From Holacanthus passer (taxonomy: Eukaryota; Chordata; Actinopteri; Pomacanthidae), in contig JAFREQ010000041.1 of the NCBI GenBank assembly GCA_025331565.1, positions 2,976,001 to 3,040,000 on the forward strand: a stretch of DNA of 64,000 nt, in the 5' to 3' direction. Shown here one piece after another: positions 54,101 to 64,000 of the stretch. Each line of letters begins with the position of its first letter. The first letter of the stretch is position 1. The notes beneath the pieces were generated by a model. That model did no database searches. It was not told the DNA's origin and saw only the letters and a list, made by a program, of their open reading frames with translations. Both the position numbers and the translations under genes were made by a program.

Positions 54101-54205
54101 TCCCTATTTGACACTGTGGGACAAAGAGAAACGGCATTTCATTTTCTCTTTATGTTTGTAACATGTTGAGAAATTGACAATAAAGTGACTTGAATCTTGA
54201 ATCTA
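51150..54205 (+). mobile_element. Nearly full-length Rex1-like LINE of a second family
   Basis: The element runs from a basic N-terminal region (ERRRRKWCERKRKRDKRGG, near 51306-51363) through endonuclease and RT to a 3' UTR. The 3' UTR has (TTTA)n at 54055-54076 and a terminal TGACAATAAAGTGACTTGAATCTTGAATC tail near 54176-54205. It is the longest LINE copy in the window (about 3 kb). No TSD was found. The family differs in protein sequence from the Rex1 copies at 17.9, 32.6 and 48 kb. Confidence 0.75.
51397..53650 (+). pseudogene. ORF2 of the Rex1-like LINE: endonuclease and reverse transcriptase
   Basis: Endonuclease: LLANVRSLDNKLDFIHLL, CCIYVFTETWLNSNIPDSAIQLD and GGGVCVYICDAWCRD, then frameshifted AGDFNHADLKSMLPGLHQHV near 51870. 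The frame 51904-53037 carries ENNTLDLVYTNIKGA and GLSDHLTVMLKPVYRP (endonuclease end), LWQRIRSITDY, SLSQVVVPTCFKGTTIIPVPKK, then CYNNYGPVAFTPIIMKCFERLV. RT palm follows in broken frames (IDLSSAFNTIIPQQL near 53080). From 53045 to 53647 it continues with STGPPQGCVLSPLLFTLLTHDC, IIKFADDTTVVDLI (FADD intact), KTEKIIVDFRRTHT and FLGVNITEDLS. A stop at 53645-53647 and at least four frameshifts inactivate it. Order and spacing are those of a jockey-superfamily LINE. Confidence 0.87.
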
Positions 54206-55404
54206 TAATGCATGACAATGTATTCTTTCTGATCCCACCCCATATACTGGCCACAAAAATGCCAAAAGTGCTTTGGCACACCACTCAGTGTGCACTTGAA
54301 TGTGATCTGCTGCACAAAAAAGGTTTATTTATGTTAGCAAGTTTGGTAGTGAAAGCGCTGGCTACACGTCTGACACAGGTGTCAGGCATTTATATGCCAA
54401 CAGAGAAAACAACTATTCAAGCACAAAGTGTGCATACTTTGCCTAGTTACTATTAGTTAGTAATGATCTTTTGTCAGTATTGCCTTATGAAATCTCAGAA
54501 CATCAATAATAACCCAGCATTAGTAATAACTCAGGGTTCTGATTAATATAATTTAAGCTGAGCTGCCTGATTTGGAAAATCCATACAGCAATTTTAAGTA
54601 CTGTGATGTGTGAGGTTTAGATAACGTGCTGGATCATTTATAGAGGGATTAGTGTGCTGTATAAATTTCTCACACTGCATTAAACTGACAGGTTCATTAA
54701 TTATGAGGCCCATCAGCTCCGTGGATCAGCCACATGAACCTCTGTGTTCAGGAGCAGGCTGTCCCACTTTCCTGACAGAGCTTTTTATCACCTCGTTTTT
54801 CATCAGCTCCACTGCCTGCCTGGGCAAGCTGGACTTTGTCAACTGTCAACTGAGACTTGATAAATTGTTAGAGGGGTGCTCATATTGTGCTGAGAATGAG
54901 TAAGTGTGTGATAGAGTGTACTGTATGTGGCAGGATAATGGGGGCACGGGGCTTAAAGCCTGGCAGGCTGACAGAGAGCAAGTTAGAACTTGATTAGGTA
55001 ACATCATAGGATAGTTTGTGTAATTCTCCCTACCTCTGGATCGTTATTAGGATCCTTGGAAAAATTTGGAAAAATACTTGTACTATCCTATTAAGACCAT
55101 TGTTGGGCTCTCATGTCGTGCTCAATACAATGGAGGGTCTATATGAAGCACAGAAACCTGACCCAGGGTTTCTTGAAGTTTCTATGACTATTTGCCCATT
55201 CCGCCAATGTGTAAAGTTTGGCTTGAATTCAAAGTTGTATTATGGTTTGGGATCCTGTTTTATTTTGAGTGCACTCCCCTCTTTGTGTATTTAGTGTGCA
55301 CTCCCTTCACTCTGTGCCAGTTTGTCCTTCAATCTTATGTCAAGCATTCCAGCCCTTTCCAGTGTTGATTCCTTGTATTCTTCTAGAGCTTTTTGATTTT
55401 CTGC
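54206..55404. other. Unassigned sequence
   Basis: Short frames (54190-54456, 54652-54903, 55016-55294) have no recognisable domain. Confidence 0.4.
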
Positions 55405-55515
55405 TAGTCTTCAATTCAGTTCAATTCAATTATATTTGTATAGCGCCAAATCACAACAAAAGTCAGCTCAAGGCACTTTACATACAGAGCAGGTCTAGAC
55501 CATACTCTGGGACTG
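55405..55515 (-). mobile_element. L2 3' end, minus strand
   Basis: CAATTCAGTTCAATTCAATTATATTTGTATAGCGCCAAATCACAACAAAAGTCA in part is the reverse complement of the L2 3' terminus at 45840-45921. The tail is on the left and AAGGCACTTTACATACAGAGCAGGTCTAGACCATACTC follows. Only about 110 bp were copied. Confidence 0.85.
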
Positions 55516-56928
55516 ATGTAAGAAAGACCATGCTTTTTGTTGGATTCCTCAAGTGGGTCCCATGCTGGGCTCAGCATGGAGTCAGCTGGCCAAAGGCCTG
55601 CTAGCTTCCACCACTGGTTCCTGTGCTGCAGCAGTCACCAGTTCCTGAACTGCAGCAGTCTTCTCTGGTTGTGTTGCACCAGCCTCCTGTTTCTCTTGCT
55701 TGAAACGTTCAGCTGGCTGCCGGCCTGGCGCTGGCCTCCAGTCCTGTGGCCCTGTCATCGGCTGTTCAGCCAAGGGTTGTGCTGAATACACTGAACATAT
55801 CTGCACACACTTCAGTTGCTTCCAGAAGCAGTAAAAGACTTTAGTTATTGATAGTGTGTATTGCTTGTAAACTATATTGCTGTTGTTGTGAAGAATGGAC
55901 TGCCATGTCCTGTAACTGCTGTGAAATACTGTGGACTATTTACCGTGTTTGCTGCTTGTTCTGATTGTGCTTAGTGCTTTAGAGTTGCTTTGTGCTCTCC
56001 CACATTGTGGTCTGCTTGTGTAAATCTCAGCACCATGAGTAAAGACAATAAACTGAAATTTTACCGGTTAAAGGACCAGTGCCAAGCCTGAGCAATGCTA
56101 GTTTGCTGGCTGTGCGACTGTGTGGTAAAACAGGACAGAGTATTGTGTCTTCTGTGGCGATCAGGATCTTCTTTGCTTTGCTTTGCATGGTTCTCTCTCT
56201 CTCTTTTACACCCTTGTTGCACAGATAGAGTTGTAGCATAATCCAACAAAAGCAATCTGCATCAGAGATACCTTCATTTGATATTTAATGTAATGATACA
56301 ATCCCTGCTTTTGTAAAAGCGACCAGTATTCCCAAGTTCAGAAATTTACCCCCAGCTCAATCCTAATATGTAACACATAGCTTGATTATACTGTACATTA
56401 TTTACCCATGAATACTATCCCATTAAAAATGGCTCCATACAAGTAATGTCAGTGCTGTTGCCTCTTTAAGGAGAAAACAATGTGAAAAAAATGGTGACAG
56501 AGTTCCCCAAAGCGATTCTTCAACACACATATACATACACACACTGTAGGTTTTGCAAGGTGGCTAGTAAAAGTCTGTAGTTTACTCTTGGATACATGGA
56601 GCAGTAACTGTAGCCAGCTTGAATTCATGTCAGTTACAATAATCTCTAATAATAATAATAAACGATGGATTTAATCTTCCCCTCCATCCAAGACTTGATT
56701 AATTTCCTGCTGTAAGAAGACAGTGATTGGGTTATTTTGTTCACACATTTTCTCAAAATTTTTAATAGTGTTTGTTTATATATTTTATTTAAGTAAAAAG
56801 ATGTAATATGTCTAACTCAAAATATATTTAGTGAAGAAGTTCTACACATATTTGGTCAAAATGGCCTTTAGAGCTAAGGTGGAGGTGATGCAAGACCATG
56901 AAATCTGTAAGACCATGGTACATTGTAC
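55516..56928. other. Unassigned sequence
   Basis: Overlapping frames at 55537-55806 (both strands) have skewed Cys/Leu/Trp composition and no domain. An AATAAACTGAAA signal is near 56046. Nothing else is supported. Confidence 0.4.

Positions 56929-56959
<31 letters not shown>
56929..56959. repeat. (TAGA)n microsatellite
   Basis: About seven to eight TAGA units. Confidence 0.9.
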
Positions 56960-56960
<1 letters not shown>

Positions 56961-57045
56961 GTGGTATTGACTTATCTCCTCAACTTACCTCTTGTGCCCC
57001 TATCTATTGCTTAAGCCAATGCCAAAGCCTTCCTTCCAAGTAGAT

Positions 57046-57490
57046 CAGGCAGGAAGACTATAATGCTTTCTCGGTCACAGACCATTTCTCATCTTTCCCT
57101 CCTTGGCATGCTCATGCACATTTCCCGCTGTCAGTGCTTGGAGCTGTCACTTGGAAATCAGCTGTTTCATCAGCTGACCTCTTCTAACCAATAGCACAGT
57201 GTTACACGCACATCCCTAGCCTATCAACTTTCTGCTCTCCTTTTAAATATGATCTTTCTCTGCCCCTAGCTCTTTCATGCCATTGATTTGTGTGCCCCTC
57301 CATCTCCCCATCACCACTTTGCCTTTGTGGAATCATCAATTCATCACCCATCTGGCTGTCACAGTCTTCAGTCGCCACCACCACCAGTGTCAGGACTCCA
57401 GGGTGTTTATCCAGCGACGGCTCAGACAGTGATTCTTCAATTAAGATGTCTCTCCCCAGAGTCCAATATCGAGAAAATATCGCTTTGTAT
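57046..57490 (+). repeat. Unclassified interspersed repeat 'A', copy 2
   Basis: Matches 15190-15600 over most of its length. It carries an additional segment at about 57236-57335 (TTTTAAATATGATCTTTCTCTGCCCC...) that copy 1 lacks. Frames at 57288-57557 lie in it and are not genes. Confidence 0.75.
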
Positions 57491-58464
57491 AAGTAGTGGG
57501 AATTTGTATGCAGGCAAATATTTCATGATTTTCTTGAACACATCACCTGAGAATTAGGTCGACTCCTCCCATGGCCCAGCCCCTGACTGAGAGTATCTAA
57601 AGCACCTGTGGCATCATGGCTGCCCTTTGTCTCTGCTTGATTGCCATACAGTCTTCTTTGTGACTCTGAGTCAGTCAGTGCCTGTATTGGTGTCTGTTGG
57701 CTGAGGATTGTGATACCAAGTTTGTCTGCCTTGGCATAGTGTGGATGCTGATGCTGCTGATCCTCCTCAGGCCTGTGTAACCAAGACACTGTTGAATTAA
57801 GGTTTTTATCGGCTGCTGTTTTGCCTCCATCATTTTGTTTTGCCTTAGCTGAGTTTTGTCTTTTGCTTTTTTTTTGCCTTTATAGCATTGTTTTAGCTTG
57901 CTGTGTTAGCCCTTAATATGCATTTTAGCTTGAGCCAACTGGGTTTTTACTAATTCCCCCCCCCCTTTTAATGGAACTGGTGGCCAGCTGGAGGCAGAGG
58001 TCAGGCCTTGTAGTGTGGTTTTTTTCCCTTCAAACTGTAGTGTAAGAGGACTGGGGCACCTTATCTTGCAGTTTGCAGTGTTGTGTGATTTTCCATGGGC
58101 TCACGAGTGCCTGGTGGTTTGTGGCACTCTTGGGACACTTAAGTAATTGTCCACCAACCCCCTTGCTGGCCTCCCCCCACTTTTCTTTCATTGTGTCAAT
58201 TTTATCGCTCTGGAAGTGTTCCTTTTTAAAACAATTTTACTGTTAAATAGCTTTAAATTTATGTAAAAAATATTTTTGTGCATTTTGATTGGTTCAATTT
58301 ATTCTGTGTTTTGTTCAGTTTACTCTCTCTCTGCAGGCTATTCCAGAAATCCAGCATTCAATTAATTATTCCACCAATTCAATTAATCATTCAATAAATA
58401 TAATGGCATTGTGGCATTGTCGGGCTTCTCTTCTCCTCCCCGCCACATTTAGAAAGCACTATAT
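57491..58464. other. Unassigned sequence
   Basis: A run of 8 to 9 C at about 57957-57965. The minus frame at 57523-57789 has no domain. Confidence 0.4.
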
Positions 58465-58604
58465 CTTCGGCACCCTGCATAGTAACCTCTGCCATCAGTG
58501 TATGAATGTTTGTGTAAATGAGTGAATGTAGCATGTATTGTAAAGTGCTCTGAGTGGTCGGTAAACTAGAAGAGCACGGTATAAAAGCAGCCCATTCCAT
58601 TTAC
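58465..58604 (+). mobile_element. LINE/SINE 3' end with CATTTAC-type tail
   Basis: GGCACCCTGCATAGTAACCTCTGCCATCAGTG, then TGTAAAGTGCTCTGAGTGGTCGG...AGAGCACGGTATAAAAGCAGCCCATTCCATTTAC in outline, is the common fish 3' end that finishes with CATTTAC-type units (from memory). The solo LTR that follows inserted exactly in this tail. Confidence 0.55.
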
Positions 58605-59272
58605 TGTAACGGGGAGTGTGGATGGCCTCAAATGCAACACACTAGAACAGATGGTAATGTCCTTTAATAAAGGCAAAGGAAATCTTCCACAAACATGAAC
58701 TATGAACAGGAGACAGAGGCCTTAATGTGACAAAGATTTAAAAAAAGACATGAACAGGCACAAGAGGAAGACAATCCAGCAAAGTAACAGTGAAGTGGAG
58801 TGGCTTATATAAGGTGCTGATTGGTGACTGAAAACAGCTGGGTGGACAGGTGAGATGATTAGGTGGGAGTGGCCAGCAGGTGAGGCAGAGACAGGGTGAG
58901 TGGAAAAGTGTAAGGCTATGGCAGGTGAACAGTGACAAACTCTGACAGACAGAACTTAGACATGACAGGACTGTGGCTGACTGGACTATGACAAGATAAT
59001 ACTACGGCAGAACAGAGATGGCAGAAACTGAGACGGAACTAAGACATGGAACTAATACATGATAGCAGAGACATGACAGGACAAATACAAGACATGAACA
59101 GGACTCAGACATGACCACAGGCAGAGAGACTGGACACAGACATGGCAGAGAATGTGACTAGGGCTGAACAGAGGCAGGCAGAACTAAACTAAGGTGCAGA
59201 GAACGAACTAAGACAGAGACTGAAACTAAGATAGAGACTGAACACAGAAACATGGCTGGCAGAACTGTGACA
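58605..59272 (-). mobile_element. Solo LTR (minus) with 6-bp TSD ATTTAC
   Basis: The plus strand starts TGTAACGGGG and ends CTGTGACA. ATTTAC is directly repeated at 58599-58604 and 59273-59278. On the minus strand, TTATATAAG near 58810 (TATA) is followed about 145 bp later by ATTAAAGG (58657-58665), giving U3-R-U5 order. Length is 668 bp. The TSD reads as 6 bp, but a 5-bp site with one chance match is possible. The plus strand is rich in GACA/GACAGAG-like words (58930-59260), a purine-rich U3. The minus frame at 58738-58938 is inside the LTR. Confidence 0.8.
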
Positions 59273-59278
59273 ATTTAC

Positions 59279-61869
59279 TACTTAGATAGCACAATCCTAG
59301 CCCACCCAACAGCATTTACATGGAAAATCCTACTTAAAATATAAATTAGACTAGGTGGTACCTCCAAAAAAGTGTATAACAAAATATTCCCCCACAGAGA
59401 GAGAGAGTTCAGAAAACAGTTGCTTATTTCAGTGGCTTGTAACACAAAGTAAGTTCAGCTGACATTTTCTCTCCTTAGGTTACTTGCTTCACTATGCCCA
59501 ACACTGGTATCACGAAGCTGGTTATCAACTGGCTTTGTTAACTCTGGGTTTTCCAAGTCAGTTATGAGAGCATTTACATGAAGGAGGAGGAGTTCTTCAA
59601 TACATGCAACATCATCATGAACCAGCATGAACAAAGTACTTAAAGGTTAGGTTCACAATTTCACAAGTCTGTTTTAAAACAATAGTTAGGTTCCCTTATG
59701 AACAAATATTTAGAAAAAAGCCAGGATGTTTCCTTGATATAATAATCTCTCTGCTGAAAATAACTTGTGATGCCAGTGATGTACTCAGTATCTTTACTAA
59801 ATTGTTTGAATGTATTTTGTAGAATATCCACATAATTACTGTATGTACCAACTGATGTGTGTATTGATTATGTACCTGTAATGACACACTATATTAATAT
59901 GTACAGTAAAAAGAACACTTGAATATGTCAGTATCAGAAAAAACAAATGAAAAGAGAGTTATTGTTGGTGACTACACTTTCCTATTGATAGGGGAATATT
60001 GGAATATTGGAAACCACTCTGTATTTCATGTGAATGCTCTGAAAGAAGTGATGTTTGGTTGGTAGGAATAGAGCATTTCCTAATTTTAAAAAAAATCATA
60101 AATAACACTGTAATATATTATTTCTGTCCAAGCATGGCCTGTAAATTAATGTGACTTAATAATTTCTACCAAACGAGGGACAATTTTCAGAAATTGTGGA
60201 AATTAAGAATCAACTGCATTTTTTCTGTTTTGAAACCAGCAATTAAAAATATCGAGTAAAATGTGGAAATTTGGGATGTAATTGCACACAGAACATGGGA
60301 AGCAGATTTTCAGGTCTTTTCAGGAAATGCATATGCCTTCTTTCAATTTTATAATATACTACTGTGTATTTCATTTCAGCTGTCGACAAATTACAAGTTA
60401 ATTATCTATTATTATAATAGTGATCTAAAAGCCACTTAAACCTTGCGCAGAATAAATTGTGCAGACTTCTGCGATTCAGTTTTTTTTACATCTTGTTCAA
60501 GCACACATATAAAGTTTTTTTAAAAAGATTGTTCTCACAGAGCATTCAGTTACTGGCTTTCCAGTGAAATTAGAGCTCACTGCCACAAGTACTAGGCAAT
60601 GTGCTAATGGTGACACATGGCTATGAAGTCTCAATGCATTTGTGTAAGGTAGAAATAGGGTAGGTCTTACAAGAAAAGGGAAAAAAAGATCTCTTATCTG
60701 GAGCAGATGAAAATTTTGGAAAACAGTATTCAAAAAATCAAATGCTTTGGTGAATTTACTGCAGCTTTCTGAATGGCGAATTGTGTTGCATGAAATCCCT
60801 CTGGGAAACAAGCCAAGCCAATCGCCATTTATTGGGGGCAGAGGATATCCGAAGCAGCAGCGCAGCGGAGAATACCCGTTGAGGCCAAGCCAGAGTGAAG
60901 AGAGACTGTGTCAAATAAAGCATCTGGGGATTTCAGAATGAGACACAGAGATGAAGCTCCTATTTTTCTCCATCACCCAATTATCAAGGAGAGGAGCACA
61001 GAGAGGAACAGTAAAAATAGCAGAACCTAGCCTGTTGTTCTAGGGCAGCACAATGCTGTCTCAGATTACTGCTCAGCCGCACCTGACTGATTAAGTGTTT
61101 CTACATCTGGGCTTTTTAGAAACAGACCTTTTTGTGACATGATCTGAAGGGAATTTTGAAAAAAAAAAAAAAGCTTATTCGTTCATTTACTGATTGTACC
61201 AATCCCAGGACATGGTTAGCCTGGGTTTGCATAAAGACTGTAACACTGGGAAACAGGTCACCTGGCTCTGTGTGGTTAAAGTGGTTAACACACCAGCTCT
61301 AAAGCTGCAATTAACATGAATCTTACTTGTTTTATCACTACACAAACAGAAATATAAACATTTTTGCTTTTAGTAGAATTTGTAGATTTGTGGACAAAGC
61401 CAATCTAGCTGTTTCCCGTAACTTCTAGTCATCATTCGAAGCTGGGATAACCACATCCTGACTCCATCTCTGTACTAACACAGACATGAGATTAATATCA
61501 AACTCATCATAATCATAATCAGATTAATTGGCCATATATGTGTACACAATTAATTGCTTATGTACTTATAAAGGAATAGACATAGCAGCAAATGAGAGGA
61601 GGACAAAGCTGAACAAATAAAGAGTAGAGAGGACTCTTATGTACACAAGTAAATGAATAAATAGGTGTATATATATCACCTCTGGGCATGTGTAAGTCCT
61701 GAAAGGCCACCAGTCTTTCTTGAGTCAGTCCTGTAAATCCTGTAGTCAGTCCTGTGGTGGAGGGTTTCTTGGGGGTCAGGATAATTGTTGAGCATTTGAA
61801 GCACTGGGAAGTTAAAGTGTTAATGTTAATAGAGAAGCATTACACAGTCCGCTCACAGGAGTTGAAATC
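59279..61869. other. Unassigned sequence
   Basis: About 2.6 kb of AT-rich DNA with no supported gene. The stretch at 60745-60960 is less AT-rich and contains short plus and minus frames without domains. It could be a conserved non-coding element but cannot be judged from one sequence. Confidence 0.35.
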
Positions 61870-62280
61870 CCCTATAGATGTAATGTAGCGTCCGGGATTT
61901 TAGCTTTTTGTCAAAGCACAGGTTTATAAAAGTCCGTTTTTGCTCTTTTGAGGAGCAGCAGTTTATCTATCTTATTGGCCAGAGAGAGGACATTCACCAG
62001 GCAGACTGACAAGAGCGCAGTTTGAAATCCCCGCTGTCTCAGTTTAATGAGTGCTCCAGCTCGCTTCCCCAACAATGTCTCCTGCAAATCCCAAAGAGAA
62101 CTGCTGCTCCTCCAACTAGAAGCTCAGTAAAACTTTCCATTTCAGTGAAAAATGGAGATAAAGTTTGACCAGTTGATTGTCTGATGCTGAAATTCCTCCC
62201 TGGTGAATGTGATCAGGGAGGCTGAAACATGACAAATAAACAAAAACAGAAAAAGTGCCACAAAACACATTATCTCTTGG
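61870..62280 (-). pseudogene. LINE endonuclease N-terminal relic
   Basis: The minus strand near 62040-61870 reads RGFQTALLSVCLVNVLSLANKIDKLLLLKRAKTDF, matching the 'SxHLANVRSLxNKxDELxLL' start of the apurinic-type endonuclease in Rex1/CR1-like LINEs. Upstream (62041-62280) looks like 5' untranslated sequence of the same family. After 'FDKKLKSRTL' the similarity is lost. RT is absent. Clade not determined. Confidence 0.45.
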
Positions 62281-63429
62281 AAATAAAGCAAAATTATCAT
62301 ACTTCCCAGAATTATTCCAAATGGGAAATATTTTAATGAAATATTTCAGTGGTAGCAGCTTAGCATTTACATCAGATTACACATTTTTGTAGCACATGTT
62401 TTGGTATTTTATGATACTGTGCCTCCATCACTTACTATGTATTATCTAAACATTTGGAGATGTGAGCATAGAATAAAAAACTTAAAACAGTAATCACAAT
62501 ATAAATTAATAATATTAATAATATAAATAAAAACACTGATAAAACCACTTTCCTTCCTTTGGGGACATATGACTTACCAGCCTATTTGACTGCTGCTATT
62601 CCTTTTTAATTTGGGCTCTCAGGTTCTCTCTGCTCTCAGTCTCATGAATTATGTTTGATAAAGAACGACTGTTGTGTGCTCTGCTGATTTCTGAGGTAAA
62701 TGTTTACTAGCTTCAGTTGTTCAACATGTCTCCTGCGCCCTGAATGTAGAGAGAAGCAATCTTGCCTTCTGATTAAAAGTCTATCTGTATTAATGAGCAG
62801 GCAAGTATATCCTAGCAAGACCAAGTGGTGACCCAGTGGCTAGTTGGGAGACCAGGGAGGTTAGTGACAGTGTGTGCTGTCCAATGGTCCAGTCATAGCA
62901 TTAATAACCAGATTCAGAGCAGGACAGTCATCAGAAAACTACTTAATGTTGTACAGGCTAAAGTAGGCCATTATCCAAGCCCTAGGGCCATGCAGGATAG
63001 AACAATTTGGACAGAGAGCCACAAGAGCTCAAATACCAGAAGTAAATGTCCCATTTATTTTACCTGTGCACATTTTGAAAAGTCCTTTTGCAAACAGTTT
63101 TAAGCTTTGAAGTGAAACAGCTGGCTTCAAGATAAATTATGAAGAGCTATATAAATACAACCATTTACCATTTAATTGGCTCTATTTTACAAGGCTGTGG
63201 TGTCCCATCTCCTTTAACAAAACACATCACATCACATCACACTCATTACCATGGAAGTTCTGATAAGCAGAGCTTTCAGATTGGACAGGAATTAAAAAAA
63301 CTAGCAAAATATGGTACTGTAAATTACAACTTGGGCAGGAAGACCACCAGAGATGTCAGAGTGGCTTGTCCTTTCTGCAAATATGCACAGTATGTACAGT
63401 CAATGAAAAATGTTCACCTTGTAGGGTAA
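62281..63429. other. Unassigned sequence
   Basis: AT-rich. Short frames at 62825-63103 and 63139-63429 have no domain. A small ATCACATCACATCACA run is at 63225-63241. Confidence 0.4.
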
Positions 63430-64000
63430 TTTTCTGGACCCAAGTTTCAGGCCAATGGACCAAAATCAGGTTTTAAATGTATTCAGTTGATCAAAAACTT
63501 CTTCAAAATCTTCGGCAAATTAGCTAAAAAATCTTGTTGGAAAACTGCTCCAAAACACCTTCAAACAGGTCTCAAAAGATCTTCAAGCAGGAGTCCAAGA
63601 TGTTGTGACAATCCTTTATTATTAATAATAAAGTGAGAGAACAAATAGCATGTACACAAGGCACAGTCCAAGAGCTCTCTGAGCTAAAATGAAACTTACA
63701 TTTGTTTTTATAGTGTTTGATGGGTGGATTTCCACGCCTATTGTCCAACCCACAAACCTATAGCATTATGGACTTTACACCAATAAAAACTTGTTGATTC
63801 TTAGTTTTGCCCCCTAGAGGCTGGTCCAAATGTACTTTTTCTTTACACTATTATAATTTGTTGAGTTCGTATCTGCCCCCTAGAGGTAGGTAAATTATCT
63901 CATCTTTGGCTCCGTGACACCAATATGTCCGGGTTTTTTGGTACTTTCCACGGATCTTCTGGTCTTCCCGGTATTTTTCATGGTACTTTTCACGGGCCTT
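63430..64000 (-). mobile_element. LTR-like sequence running off the right edge (minus)
   Basis: Read on the minus strand, the end of the window carries a candidate TATA box (CTATAAAAACAAATG, plus 63700-63715) and then, about 80 bp later, AATAAAGGATTGTCACAACA (plus 63608-63650). This is the TATA-R-polyadenylation spacing of an LTR. A U5-like stretch continues to about 63430. The upstream edge lies outside the window and no TSD or gag can be checked. Repeated GCCCCCTAGAGG (63808-63880, twice) lies in the U3-like part. The assignment is moderate at best. Confidence 0.38.

Noticed and set aside
60745..60960. Coding exon in a less AT-rich stretch
   Set aside because: No domain in any frame. It could be conserved non-coding DNA but cannot be shown from one sequence.

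Overview
The window reads as nuclear DNA of a ray-finned (teleost) fish. The inference rests on the repeats. It holds Rex1-type and L2-type LINEs, a fish L1 with a 5' inversion, a LINE with a (TGGA)n tail, the C-terminus of a restriction-like-endonuclease LINE, a Ty3/Gypsy element, several solo LTRs, Tc1/mariner relics, and a hAT non-autonomous element beside a BED-finger hAT relic. I see no bacterial, plasmid or phage signature, no CRISPR array, no rRNA and no convincing tRNA gene. The DNA is mostly AT-rich. Coding capacity comes almost entirely from decayed mobile elements, so the region is gene-poor and repeat-rich.

Layout. At 0.9-1.4 kb there is a solo LTR with a 5-bp target-site duplication (TSD), and at 2.9-4.0 kb a complete non-autonomous hAT element with an 8-bp TSD. 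At 6.8-7.0 kb lies an exact 105-bp tandem duplication. At 8.5-9.4 kb a CpG-rich stretch ends in a consensus splice donor on the minus strand, which suggests a first exon. A very short possible terminal exon lies at 9.8 kb. At 10.7-12.3 kb are a diverged relative of the hAT element and a hAT BED-finger relic. At 17.9-24.2 kb there is a nest of Rex1, a solo LTR, a thymine-depleted segment, an inverted L1 5' end, L1 ORF2, a Rex1 3' end and another solo LTR. Two decayed Tc1-type transposases lie at 26.3-28.1 kb. At 30.7-35.2 kb there is a LINE bounded by a TSD, followed by a Rex1 copy that carries a small palindromic mutation.

The best candidates for non-transposon coding sequence are on the minus strand. 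Two exons with good splice signals lie at 35.4-36.8 kb, and a separate two-finger C2H2 exon lies at 43.0-43.3 kb. From memory they resemble a multicopy fish gene family often labelled 'sterile alpha motif domain-containing 3-like' together with its C2H2 companion exon. A Ty3/Gypsy element, itself broken by another repeat, lies between them. Two weaker exon-like pieces of possibly the same family sit on the plus strand at 29.35-29.64 kb.

From 44.4 kb to the end are an L2 element, the 3' end of an R2/NeSL-type LINE with a terminal hairpin, a minus-strand Rex1 copy, a nearly full-length Rex1-like LINE, a minus L2 tail, a second copy of an unclassified repeat first seen at 15.2 kb, a minus-strand solo LTR, a LINE endonuclease relic and an LTR-like edge at the right end.

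I found no intact operon-like system or complete host gene. The interest lies in precisely datable insertion footprints, local template-switch and tandem-duplication mutations, and the C2H2/SAMD3-like gene fragments. All family names are from memory of protein motifs and were not checked against a database.
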